A stretch of 35,658 nucleotides of DNA from Thermoplasmata archaeon (GTDB lineage Archaea > Thermoplasmatota > Thermoplasmata > Lutacidiplasmatales > UBA184), in assembly GCA_027365105.1 (NCBI GenBank), contig DAHXNZ010000016.1, positions 1-35,658 on the forward strand. The letters are read 5' to 3'. The notes beneath the pieces are model-generated. The model was not told the origin of the DNA. It saw only the letters and a list, made by a program, of their open reading frames with translations, and ran no database searches. Shown one piece after another: positions 23,150 to 31,089 of the stretch (positions are counted from its first letter, which is position 1; every line of letters starts with the position of its first letter). A program made the translations under genes and the position numbers.

Positions 23150-24379
23150 CTACCGCGCGAACAGCGTACGGATCCGGACCAGGGAATCGACCAGGCTCCG
23201 GATCTCCTCGGGCGTGGTGTAGAGGTAGGGGCTCGCGCGGGCCAGCGCCGGCACCTTGAGCCGGTCCATCAGAGGCTGGGCGCAGTGATGGCCGGCCCGG
23301 ACGGCAATCGCGTCGGCGTCCAGGAGGCTCGCGATATCGTGGGGATGGACCCCCTCGAGGGCGAAGGAGAGCAGACCGACACGCTCCTCGGGGCCTTCGG
23401 GTCCGAAGACGCGGATCGACGCTCCCAGCCGGTCGGCGAACTCGCGCCGGGCCAGGCGGTAGAGCGCCCGCTCGTGGTCGACGATCGTCTCCCAGCCGAC
23501 CCGTTCGATGAAGCTCAGGGCCGCGTCGAGTCCGACCGCGCCGGCCACGTTGGGAGTTCCCGCCTCGAACCGGGCCGGCGGATCGGCAAACGTGACCGAC
23601 TGCTGATGAACCTCCCGGATCATCTCGCCCCCGCCCATGTACGGCGGCAGGGTCCGGAGCAGCTCCGCCCGTCCCCACAGCGCCCCGATGCCCATGGGTC
23701 CGAGCATCTTGTGGCCGGAGAGTGCGACGAAATCGGCTCCGAGCCGCGTGACGTCCAGGGGGAGGTGGGGAGCCGACTGGGCCGCATCGACGACCACGAG
23801 GGCGCCCGCGTCGTGGGCCCGCTCGGCGATCTCTCGGACCGGGTTCACCGTCCCCAGGACGTTCGAAGCGTGGGTCACGGCGACGACGCCGGTCTTCCGG
23901 TCGAGACATCGGTCCCACTCGTCGTCCCGGAGGCGCCCGTCGTCGGCGATGTCCACGAACTCGAGATCGATGCCGCGGGTCTCCCGAAGCCGCTGCCAGG
24001 GAACCAGGTTCGAGTGGTGCTCCATCACGGTCGTGACGACGCGATCGCCCCGGGCGAGCCGAGCCTCCCCGACGGTCGCCGCGACGAGATTCAGGGCTTC
24101 GGTGGCGCCCCGCACGAAGATGACTTCCTCGGCGGAACCGGCGCCGATGAACCGCGCCAGGTGCTCCCGGGCCTGCTCGTAGCAGGCATCGGCCTCCTGG
24201 CTCAGCGCGTACACTCCCCGACGAACGTTGGCATTGTCGTGCGTGTAGAACCGGGATTCGGCGTCGATGACCGATCGGGGTTTCTGGGACGTCGCGGCGG
24301 AGTCGAGGTAGACGAGCGGCTTCCCGTGGAACGTGCGCTGGAGGATCGGGAACTCGCCCCGGATCCGCTCGAGGTCCAT
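23150..24379 (-). CDS. sufS: Cysteine desulfurase SufS
   Basis: It is a pyridoxal-phosphate enzyme that takes sulfur from cysteine as a persulfide for SufB/SufU. The 409-residue protein shows YLDSAATSQKP (about 24-34), VMEHHSNLVPWQ (about 119-129), the PLP lysine in SGHKMLGP (K224) and the persulfide-forming Cys in RAGHHCAQPL (C366), all typical of group II desulfurases. The RASPYLYTT element replaces the usual RASxYxYNT. It begins 22 bp after sufC and is cotranscribed with it. Confidence 0.95.
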   Translation of the reverse strand: MDLERIRGEFPILQRTFHGKPLVYLDSAATSQKPRSVIDAESRFYTHDNANVRRGVYALSQEADACYEQAREHLARFIGAGSAEEVIFVRGATEALNLVAATVGEARLARGDRVVTTVMEHHSNLVPWQRLRETRGIDLEFVDIADDGRLRDDEWDRCLDRKTGVVAVTHASNVLGTVNPVREIAERAHDAGALVVVDAAQSAPHLPLDVTRLGADFVALSGHKMLGPMGIGALWGRAELLRTLPPYMGGGEMIREVHQQSVTFADPPARFEAGTPNVAGAVGLDAALSFIERVGWETIVDHERALYRLARREFADRLGASIRVFGPEGPEERVGLLSFALEGVHPHDIASLLDADAIAVRAGHHCAQPLMDRLKVPALARASPYLYTTPEEIRSLVDSLVRIRTLFAR

Positions 24380-24401
24380 GACCCGGCCCCGGTCGGTGCG
24401 A

Positions 24402-25178
24402 TCAGCTCGGGTTCACGAGGCCGACCCGGACCCAGTCGTATCCCTTCGCCTCGAGTTCTTCCGCGAGCTCCCGCCCGCCCGAAAGGGCGATGGCCCCATC
24501 GACCATCACGTGGATCTGGTCGGGTCGGATGTACTTGAGAATCCGCTGGTAGTGGGTGATGACCAGGGTTCCGGTCTGAGGGTTGTGGAGCTTGGCGACG
24601 GTCTCCCCCACCGCCCGGACCGCGTCGATGTCCAGGCCGGAGTCCGGTTCGTCGAGGATGGCGAAGTACGGCTGGAGGATCCCCATCTGCAGCACCTCAT
24701 TGCGCTTCTTCTCGCCCCCCGAGAAACCCTCGTTCAGCGAGCGCTTGAGAAGGGCGGGTTCCATCCCGAGCATCGCCAGGGTCCCGTTGAGCTGCCGATC
24801 GAAGGCCGCCATATCGGCCGTTTCCGCCGTATGCCGCTGCATGTACGAGGTCCAGAGGAACTTCGATAGGGAGAGCCCCGAGACCTCCTGGGGGTACTGG
24901 AAGCCGAGGAAGAGGCCGGCCTTGGACCGCTGGTCGACGGGCAGGGCCAGGAGATCCTTCCCGTCGAGGAGGGCCGTGCCGCTCGTCACCTTGTACTTTG
25001 GATGACCCATCAGCGCGTAGGCCAGCGTGCTCTTGCCCGAACCGTTCGGGCCCATGAGCGCGGTCAGTTCGCCGCTCTTCAACGTCAGGGTAACGCCCTT
25101 CAGGATCTCCTTGCCGGCGACCTCCGCATGAAGATCGTTCACCACGAGGGTGTGCGCCGGCGTCGCTGCTGCCGTCAT
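24402..25178 (-). CDS. sufC: SUF system ATPase SufC
   Basis: It is the ABC-type ATPase that drives conformational change of the SufBD scaffold. The 258-residue protein has Walker A GPNGSGKS (about 43-50), the Q-loop LFLGFQYPQEVSG, signature FSGGEKKRNE, Walker B FAILDEPDSGLD and H-loop VITHYQRI, with the SufC-specific wording throughout. The ATG at 25178 lies about 28 bp from a TAAATAA box that overlaps the left arm of the inverted repeat at 25206-25231, so transcription is likely leaderless and controlled there. First gene of sufC-sufS. Confidence 0.95.
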   Translation of the reverse strand: MTAAATPAHTLVVNDLHAEVAGKEILKGVTLTLKSGELTALMGPNGSGKSTLAYALMGHPKYKVTSGTALLDGKDLLALPVDQRSKAGLFLGFQYPQEVSGLSLSKFLWTSYMQRHTAETADMAAFDRQLNGTLAMLGMEPALLKRSLNEGFSGGEKKRNEVLQMGILQPYFAILDEPDSGLDIDAVRAVGETVAKLHNPQTGTLVITHYQRILKYIRPDQIHVMVDGAIALSGGRELAEELEAKGYDWVRVGLVNPS

Positions 25179-25202
25179 CGGTCGGACCGGAATGCCGCCC
25201 GG

Positions 25203-25212
25203 TTTATTTAAG
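25203..25212 (-). promoter_or_regulatory. TATA box for sufCS
   Basis: The minus strand reads CTTAAATAAA, about 25-30 bp before the sufC ATG and overlapping the left operator arm. Confidence 0.6.
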
Positions 25213-25231
25213 CATGGCGTTGTGCTTAAAT
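25206..25231. promoter_or_regulatory. Inverted-repeat operator between sufC and sufR
   Basis: ATTTAAGCA (25206-25214) and TGCTTAAAT (25223-25231) form a perfect 9+9 bp inverted repeat around an 8-bp spacer. The left arm overlaps the sufC TATA box, and the right arm runs into the sufR TATA box (TTATATA, 25231-25237). Binding would block both promoters. With a SufR-type regulator encoded next door, this is the expected autoregulated operator; the binding itself is inferred. Confidence 0.7.
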
Positions 25232-25287
25232 TATATACCAGTGCCGCCTTTCAACGGCCGGGGGAAACCGAGCGCTCCGAAGGGTCC

Positions 25288-25926
25288 ATGCCGACCGATC
25301 TGCTCGAAGGCACCCGGGGCCGGATCCTGGAGGAGGTGGCCCGGACCCCCCGAACCGCGCACGACATTGCCCAGACCTTGGGCATCCAGGAGAGCGCCGC
25401 CCGCGGCCATCTCGAGCGGCTCAAGGAGCGCGGCCTGGTCCTCGCCACCTTTTCGAGGGAGGGGGTCGGCCGCCCGCGGAAACGCTATGCCCTCACCCCC
25501 GAGGGTCAGGAGATCTTCCCGAAGCGCTACGAGTTGCTGCTCGATGCCGTCGTCGAGGAGCTTCTGGAGCGCGAAGGCGACGAGTTCGTCGGGCGGCTCT
25601 TCAACGGCGCGGCGCTCCGGATGGCCCGTCAGGTCGCCCAGCAGGTCGGCGACTCCCCGGACCCGATGACCCGGGCGCTCGGGCTCGTCGACGCCCTCAA
25701 CGGCCTCGGCTTCCGTTGCACCCTCGACCGGGATCCGGAAGGCAACCTCCGGATCGTCCGCACCAACTGCGTCTTCCGCCACACCGCGCTCACCCACAGC
25801 CACCTGCTCTGCGATGTATTCGACCGGCAGCTGACCCGCGCCCTGCTGGGCGAACTCGACGTCGATCTGCAGGACTCCATCGGCCGGGGGGGAATCCGAT
25901 GTACGCATCTGATCCGGCTCGCCTGA
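25288..25926 (+). CDS. sufR: SufR-type Fe-S-sensing transcriptional regulator
   Basis: The 212-residue protein has an N-terminal winged helix-turn-helix (RTAHDIAQTLGIQESAARGHL about 23-42, then a basic wing GVGRPRKRYALT) and a C-terminal domain with four cysteines: C144, C161, C175 and C205. The last three (NC-x13-C-x29-C) have spacing like the cluster-binding cysteines of cyanobacterial SufR, a repressor of suf genes that loses DNA binding when its 4Fe-4S cluster is lost. ATG 25288 is preferred over the GTG at 25150, because a TATA box (25231-25237) lies between them and transcription would start near 25260. It is divergent from sufC across the inverted repeat and overlaps the cysteine synthase gene by 28 bp. 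Confidence 0.85.
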   Translation: MPTDLLEGTRGRILEEVARTPRTAHDIAQTLGIQESAARGHLERLKERGLVLATFSREGVGRPRKRYALTPEGQEIFPKRYELLLDAVVEELLEREGDEFVGRLFNGAALRMARQVAQQVGDSPDPMTRALGLVDALNGLGFRCTLDRDPEGNLRIVRTNCVFRHTALTHSHLLCDVFDRQLTRALLGELDVDLQDSIGRGGIRCTHLIRLA

Positions 25927-26846
25927 CGGCGGGCCGATCCACGTCGGGGAAAGGTACCGGACCCTTCGCGACGGGGATCGACGGCTACATCGCCCGGATC
26001 GGGGGCACGCCGCTCCTTCGGCTCGGCCGGGTCGCGGCCGGCCTCACCGGCGCGGAGCTCTGGGCCAAGGCGGAGTTCCTGAACCCGTCGGGATCGGTCA
26101 AGGACCGGGCCGCATGGGCCATGGTCCGGGACGGCCTCGATCGCGGCGCGCTCGGGGAGGGACGCACTCTGCTCGATGCGTCGAGCGGCAATACGGGAAT
26201 CGCCTACGCCCATCTGGGCGCCCGGATGGGCTTCGGGGTCGAACTCTGCCTGCCCCGGACCGTCGCCGCCGAGCGGATCGACCGGCTCCATCGGCTCGGC
26301 GCTTCGGTCGTGCTGACCGACCCGCTCGAGGGCACCGACGGGGCCCAGGACGAGGCGGACCGGAGGGCGCGAGCGGCCCCGGGACGGTACTTTTACCCCG
26401 ACCAGTACCGGAACCCCTGGAATCCCCGGGTCCACTACCAGACCACCGGTCCGGAGATCTGGGAGCAGACCCACGGCCGGCTGACCCACTTCGTTGCGGG
26501 GATCGGGACCGGCGGAACCCTGACCGGCACCGGGCGGTTCCTTCGAGAACAGACCGCGGAGATCACGGTGGTCGGCGTCGAGCCGGACCGGCCGATGCAT
26601 GGAATCGAGGGCCTGAAGCACCTGCCCACGGCCCGCGTGCCCCCGGTCTACGACCCCGGCCTGGTCGACCGCACGATCCGGGTTTCGACCGAGGCGGCCC
26701 TCGAGATGCAGGCCCGGCTGGCCTCCGAAGAGGGGCTGCTGGTCGGGCGCTCGTCCGGCGCCTCGGTCGCGGGCGCTCTCACGCTGGCCCGATCCCTCCG
26801 CGAAGGGATCGTCGTGACCATACTGGCCGATCGGGGAGACCGATGA
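25899..26846 (+). CDS. cysM: Cysteine synthase, CysM/CysK-like
   Basis: It is a pyridoxal-phosphate beta-replacement enzyme that makes cysteine from an activated serine. The 315-residue protein has the PLP lysine in NPSGSVKDRAA (K68), the SSGNTGIA loop (about 95-102), GTGGTLTGTG phosphate loop (about 203-212) and GRSSGASVA near the end. ATG 25899 follows GGGGGGAA and lies inside the sufR coding end, so translation is coupled. In Mycobacterium tuberculosis, CysM takes sulfur from the thiocarboxylated carrier CysO, released by the JAMM hydrolase Mec; the next two genes here encode those partners. By that context I favour the CysM role over sulfide-using CysK, although residues do not settle it. 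Confidence 0.88.
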   Translation: MYASDPARLTAGRSTSGKGTGPFATGIDGYIARIGGTPLLRLGRVAAGLTGAELWAKAEFLNPSGSVKDRAAWAMVRDGLDRGALGEGRTLLDASSGNTGIAYAHLGARMGFGVELCLPRTVAAERIDRLHRLGASVVLTDPLEGTDGAQDEADRRARAAPGRYFYPDQYRNPWNPRVHYQTTGPEIWEQTHGRLTHFVAGIGTGGTLTGTGRFLREQTAEITVVGVEPDRPMHGIEGLKHLPTARVPPVYDPGLVDRTIRVSTEAALEMQARLASEEGLLVGRSSGASVAGALTLARSLREGIVVTILADRGDR

Positions 26847-27334
26847 CCGAGCCTTCCTGGCGACTGGGGCGGTCGGCCTTCGAGGCCATCGAGGCGCACG
26901 GGAGGGCGTCGTACCCCGAAGAGTGCTGCGGGTTCCTCCTCGCGCCGGCCTCGGCCGCGGAGGGCGACCGACGTTACCTCCGCCACGCCGTCCCGACGCC
27001 CAACCGGGCCCCGGCCGAACGGACCCGACGCTACGTGATCGACCCGCTCGACCTCCTCCGGGCCGAGCGGTCGGCGGCTCCCTCGGACCGGCTCGTGGGC
27101 ATCTACCACTCCCATCCCGATCATCCGGCGGTGCCGTCCGAGTTCGATCGGGAACGGGCCTGGCCGTGGTACAGCTACCTCGTGCTCTCGGTTCCCCGGG
27201 AGGGGCCCCCGGTGCTCGGGGCGTTCGAATGGGATCCCTCCACACGTCAATTTCATCCCCGCCGGCTTCGGATCGATGACGGGCGACCTTCGGACGATCC
27301 GGAGGACCGGGGGGATGGACCGGTGAACCGATGA
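26843..27334 (+). CDS. JAMM/MPN+ metalloprotease, Mec-like
   Basis: The 163-residue protein has a full JAMM zinc site: Glu in YPEECCGFLL (about E26/E27), then HSHPDHPAVPSEFD with H89, H91, S99 and D102. Mec, QbsD and archaeal JAMM enzymes cut after the diglycine of ubiquitin-like sulfur carriers. Here it is encoded between a cysteine synthase and a carrier fused to its activating enzyme, with 4-bp ATGA overlaps on both sides. It may release cysteine from CysO-Cys, as Mec does, and may also cut the fusion after its internal Gly-Gly. A charged tail of about 25 residues ends the protein. Confidence 0.85.
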   Translation: MTEPSWRLGRSAFEAIEAHGRASYPEECCGFLLAPASAAEGDRRYLRHAVPTPNRAPAERTRRYVIDPLDLLRAERSAAPSDRLVGIYHSHPDHPAVPSEFDRERAWPWYSYLVLSVPREGPPVLGAFEWDPSTRQFHPRRLRIDDGRPSDDPEDRGDGPVNR

Positions 27335-28770
27335 ACGCAACCGTTCGGGTGGAGATTCCCACCCCCTTGAGAGGATTTGTCGACGGACAGGCCACCCTCG
27401 ATGCCGAAGGGACGACCGTCGGCGGCGTGCTGGATGCCCTGGCGCACCGGTATCCCGCCCTCCGCGGCCACCTTTTCGCGCCGACCGGGACCCTCCGCGG
27501 GTTCGTCTCCGTCTTCCTGAACCAGGAGGACATCCGCTACCGCGAACGGGAGGCGACCCCGGTCCGGTCCGGGGATGTGATCTCGATTGTCCCCGCGATC
27601 GCCGGGGGAGCCTCGGGCCCGGCCCCCTCCGGGTTCTCCCGGGAGGAGATGCAACGCTACAGCCGGCACCTCCTCCTCCCCGAAGTGGGGCTCCACGGGC
27701 AGCAGAAGCTCCGGGAGGCCCGGGTCCTTCTGGTCGGGGCGGGGGGCCTGGGATCCCCGACGGCCACCTACCTGGCGGCGGCCGGGGTCGGCCGGATCGG
27801 CCTCGTCGAATTCGACACGGTCGACCTCTCGAACCTCCAGCGGCAGATCCTCTACACGACCGGGGATGTCGGCCGGCCGAAGCTCGACGTGGCCGCCGAA
27901 CGGCTCCGCGCCCTCAATCCCGAGATCTCGGTGGTGCCCCACCCGGGGCCGCTGACCCGCGAGAACGCCCTCGGCCTCCTGAAGGAGTACGATGTGGTGG
28001 TCGACGGGACCGACAACTTTCCCACCCGGTACCTCGTCAACGATGCGGCGATCCTCACGGGGATCCCGAACGTCTACGGGTCGATCTACCGGTTCGAGGG
28101 TCAGGTGACCGTCTTCGGCGCCCGCGCGGGGCCCTGCTACCGGTGCCTCTACCCCGAGCCCCCGCCGCCCCACCTGGTCCCGTCCTGCGCCGAAGCGGGG
28201 GTGCTCGGCGTCCTGCCCGGAATCGTCGGTCTCCTTCAGGCGATCGAGACGCTCAAGCTCCTGCTGGGGGTCGGGGAACCGCTGGTCGGGCGACTCGTGC
28301 TGTTTGACGCCCTCGCGCTCCGGTTCCGCGAACTGCGCATCCGGGCCCGCCCCGACTGCTCGCTCTGCGGGCCCCAGGCGACCCAGAAGGGCCTGATCGA
28401 TTACCCCGAATTCTGCGGCGTCCCCCCGCCGGGGACCGCCCCGGCCCCCGACGGGATCACCATCCGGCCGGCGGAACTGGCCGAGCGGCTGCGCAGCACC
28501 GACCCGCCGCTGCTGCTCGACGTCCGGGAACCGGAGGAGTGGGCGATCGCCCGGATCGAAGGGGCCCGGCTGATCCCGCTCGACCAGCTCGCCCGCCGCG
28601 TCGACGAGCTGACCGCCGCCCGGGAGATCGTCGTGTACTGCAAGATGGGCGGTCGATCGGCCCGGGCGGTCGCCCAGCTGACCGAGCTCGGCTTCCGGGG
28701 GGTCCGCCACCTCGAGGGCGGGATCGACCGCTGGGGCCGGGAGGTCGATCCGACGATGCCCCGCTACTGA
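27331..28770 (+). CDS. Sulfur-carrier / E1-like activating enzyme / rhodanese fusion (CysO-MoeZ-like)
   Basis: One 479-residue polypeptide joins three parts. Residues 1-93 are a MoaD/CysO-like beta-grasp carrier ending in VPAIAGG (G92-G93), closely like the CysO C-terminus. Residues about 102-350 are a MoeB/Uba4-type adenylating domain with GAGGLG (136-141), NLQRQILY, a D-x-x-D-x-F-x-T-R-type DGTDNFPTR, zinc cysteines C269/C272 and C343/C346, and the Cys of SCAEAGVLG (C286). Residues about 375-479 are a rhodanese with active-site loop YCKMGGRS (C437). The carrier's diglycine is internal, followed by ASGPAPSG, so it can be activated only after cleavage, or else works in a different way. It overlaps the JAMM gene by 4 bp. 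Likely roles are cysteine synthesis, tRNA thiolation or molybdopterin sulfur supply. Confidence 0.88.
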   Translation: MNATVRVEIPTPLRGFVDGQATLDAEGTTVGGVLDALAHRYPALRGHLFAPTGTLRGFVSVFLNQEDIRYREREATPVRSGDVISIVPAIAGGASGPAPSGFSREEMQRYSRHLLLPEVGLHGQQKLREARVLLVGAGGLGSPTATYLAAAGVGRIGLVEFDTVDLSNLQRQILYTTGDVGRPKLDVAAERLRALNPEISVVPHPGPLTRENALGLLKEYDVVVDGTDNFPTRYLVNDAAILTGIPNVYGSIYRFEGQVTVFGARAGPCYRCLYPEPPPPHLVPSCAEAGVLGVLPGIVGLLQAIETLKLLLGVGEPLVGRLVLFDALALRFRELRIRARPDCSLCGPQATQKGLIDYPEFCGVPPPGTAPAPDGITIRPAELAERLRSTDPPLLLDVREPEEWAIARIEGARLIPLDQLARRVDELTAAREIVVYCKMGGRSARAVAQLTELGFRGVRHLEGGIDRWGREVDPTMPRY

Positions 28771-29318
28771 GCCGGGCCGCCGGGGACGTAGACCCCTTCG
28801 ACCGGGGTGGCGCCGTGGGAGCGGGACCGCCGGGAGAGCTCCCGGACGAAGTCGTCCGTCGCCACCGGGGAGATGAAGATCGGAACCCCGGCCCCGTAGA
28901 TGAGCAGGCCGTGGACATCGGTATAGACCGCATCGAACGGCCCGAGGAAAGGGCTCCACATGCGTCCTCGGTAGCCCCAGGACCCGGTGAATCCGACCGG
29001 GGAGAGGTCCCGGAGCGTCGCCCGGTCGATCCGGTAGATCGACTCGAGGGGGATCTGGCGGGCGCCCAGGAGCCGGCGCGCCCGGAGGGAATCCGAGTCG
29101 AGAAGATAGGAGGTGGACAGGTAGCGGAGCAGGAGGAACGCCAGGATTCCGACCACCAGGTACGGAGCCCAAGTGTAGTGGGCAAGTCCGCTGGACGGCA
29201 CGACGGCGAGGACCAGCAGGACGAGGACCACATAGACGATCACGATGACGAGGCTCAGCCGCCCGTGCGACCGGTACCGGCCCTCGGCGTCGATCCGGGG
29301 GGCCGCGGGGGTCGCCAC
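28764..29318 (-). CDS. Membrane protein with bacterial PH-like (bPH) domain
   Basis: The protein of about 184 residues has two predicted N-terminal transmembrane helices (LSLVIVIVYVVLVLLVLAVV and APYLVVGILAFLLLRYL) followed by a PH-like fold: YLLDSDSLRARRLLGARQIPLESIYRID, cited here as YLLDSDSLRARRL and IPLESIYRID, then SPVGFTGSWGYRG and GVPIFISPVATDDFV. Such domains occur in many prokaryotic membrane proteins of unknown function. GTG 29318, 7 bp after the ABCE1 stop, is preferred; GTG 29354 would overlap ABCE1. It is the last gene of the mptA-ABC-ABCE1 run and overlaps the moeZ-like gene tail-to-tail by 7 bp. Confidence 0.65.
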   Translation of the reverse strand: MATPAAPRIDAEGRYRSHGRLSLVIVIVYVVLVLLVLAVVPSSGLAHYTWAPYLVVGILAFLLLRYLSTSYLLDSDSLRARRLLGARQIPLESIYRIDRATLRDLSPVGFTGSWGYRGRMWSPFLGPFDAVYTDVHGLLIYGAGVPIFISPVATDDFVRELSRRSRSHGATPVEGVYVPGGPAQ

Positions 29319-29325
29319 GGGGTCC

Positions 29326-31089
29326 CTAGGCCGCCGGCTCGTAGTAATACTCACCGCTCGCCCGCTGCTCCCGGTCCAGGACCGATCCCTCCTGGTTGAT
29401 CCGGGGCCGCAGCGTATCGGCGTCCCGTCGGAAGGTGATCCCGATCTCCTTGAGGAGCGCGTTCATGCCGGCCCGCATCGGGAAGGGGCCCCGCCCGACG
29501 CCCTCGTGGCGCGCCCCGGCCGGGTGGTGGAAGACCATCAACCGGTCGCAGGCGAGGTCGAGGAAGTAGACGTCGTGGTCGACCACCAGCGCGGTCACCG
29601 CCTGCCGTTCGACCTGCCGGCGCAGGAGCCGGGCCATCGACATCCGTTCGTCGGCGTCCAGGTACGCCGACGGCTCGTCGAGGAGGTAGACCGACGCCCG
29701 GCGGGCAAGCGCGAGCGCGACCGCGCTGCGCTGCAGCTCCCCCCCCGAGAGGGCGGCGAGGTCGACGTCGAGGATCTCCTCGAGGTGCAGGCCCTCCACC
29801 AGCTCCCGCTCGAAGAGCCCCAGATCGAAGCCCGGATCGGCGCCCAGGCCGGCCGCCCGTTCGCGAAGGTTGGTGCCCGGGGGCGCCTTGAGGTACTGCG
29901 GCTTGTAGCTCACCGCCACCCCGGCAGGGGGGGTCCCTTCGGTCGGGGGTTCGACGCCCGCGAGCATCCGCACGAAGGTCGTCTTGCCGGTCCCATTCGG
30001 TCCGACGATGCCGACCGTCTCGCCCCGGGAGAGGGTGCCCGGATCGACCGCGATGCGGAAGGTGGGATAGACCCGGAGCAGGGCGGGGAACTCGAAGGCG
30101 ACCGACCCCGCCGTCGGCGGCTTCGGGGGGTGGGCGACGAACCGGACCGGCTCGGTCCGGAACCGGACGTTCTCGTCCTTGAGATACCCGCCGAGGTAGG
30201 TGTTGACCGCCGAGCGCATCGGCAGCGGGTGGCTGACCACGCCGAACGCGGCGGCCGTCCCGTAGATGAGGTGGGCCTGGTCGGCCAGGTAGTCGAGCAG
30301 GGCGAGGTCGTGCTCGATGACCAGTACGCCGGCCCGTTCGCCCAGCCGACGAAGATGCCGGGCGACCTCCAGCCGGCGGACGATGTCGAGATAGCTGGAC
30401 GGTTCGTCAAAGAGGTAGAAGTCGCCCGGGGTCGCGAGCGCCCGGGCGATGGCGGTCAGCTGGAGCTCGCCGCCCGAGAGTTCGGAGAGGGGTCGGTCGC
30501 CGAGCGGCTCCAGTCCCATCTCGCGGAGGGTCGCGTCGGTCCCGACATACTCCCGCACCGTCGCGCGCGTCTGCCCGATCGGCTCGACATACTGGGGTTT
30601 GACCACCGCCCGGAGCTTCCCGTCGGCGATCCGTTTGAGGTGCGCCCAGATCGCCGTACCCCGGAAGTGGTCGAGGATCTCGGCCCAGTCGGGAGGATCC
30701 GCGTAGCGGCCGAGATTGGGCCGTTCGCGTCCGGCGAGGATCCGGAGCGCGGTCGACTTCCCGGTCCCGTTGGGGCCGAGGAGGCCGGTGATGCCGTGTG
30801 TCGGGGGCTGCGGGAGCCGGTAGAGCCGAAAACCGTTGTAGCCGTAGCGGTGGACGATCTCCGACTCCTCGGCCTGGGGCGTGTTCAGGATCTTGATCGC
30901 ATCGAAGGGGCACTTGTGCACGCAGATCCCGCAGCCGATGCAGAGGGTTTCCGAGATGACCGGCTTGCCGATCGGCCCCTCGACAATGCACTCCTGCCCC
31001 ATCCGCACCGGGGGGCAGTACTCCCGGCACTCCCACTGACACTCCTTCGGGTGGCAGCGGTCGGCGAGGAGGATCGCGATCCGGGCCAT
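29326..31089 (-). CDS. Ribosome recycling ATPase ABCE1 (RNase L inhibitor homologue)
   Basis: It splits terminated ribosomes together with aRF1/Pelota in archaea. The 587-residue protein has an N-terminal two-cluster Fe-S domain (CHPKECQWECREYCPP and CIGCGICVHKCPFDAI) and two ABC cassettes: Walker A GPNGTGKST and GPNGTGKTT, signatures LSGGELQ twice, Walker B LFDEPSSYLD and LLDEPSAYLD, and the hinge regions between them. Length is standard. Its ATG abuts the stop of the upstream transporter ATPase (TAGATG), so it is read from the mptA-led transcript. It needs two 4Fe-4S clusters, a link to the nearby suf genes. Confidence 0.96.
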   Translation of the reverse strand: MARIAILLADRCHPKECQWECREYCPPVRMGQECIVEGPIGKPVISETLCIGCGICVHKCPFDAIKILNTPQAEESEIVHRYGYNGFRLYRLPQPPTHGITGLLGPNGTGKSTALRILAGRERPNLGRYADPPDWAEILDHFRGTAIWAHLKRIADGKLRAVVKPQYVEPIGQTRATVREYVGTDATLREMGLEPLGDRPLSELSGGELQLTAIARALATPGDFYLFDEPSSYLDIVRRLEVARHLRRLGERAGVLVIEHDLALLDYLADQAHLIYGTAAAFGVVSHPLPMRSAVNTYLGGYLKDENVRFRTEPVRFVAHPPKPPTAGSVAFEFPALLRVYPTFRIAVDPGTLSRGETVGIVGPNGTGKTTFVRMLAGVEPPTEGTPPAGVAVSYKPQYLKAPPGTNLRERAAGLGADPGFDLGLFERELVEGLHLEEILDVDLAALSGGELQRSAVALALARRASVYLLDEPSAYLDADERMSMARLLRRQVERQAVTALVVDHDVYFLDLACDRLMVFHHPAGARHEGVGRGPFPMRAGMNALLKEIGITFRRDADTLRPRINQEGSVLDREQRASGEYYYEPAA

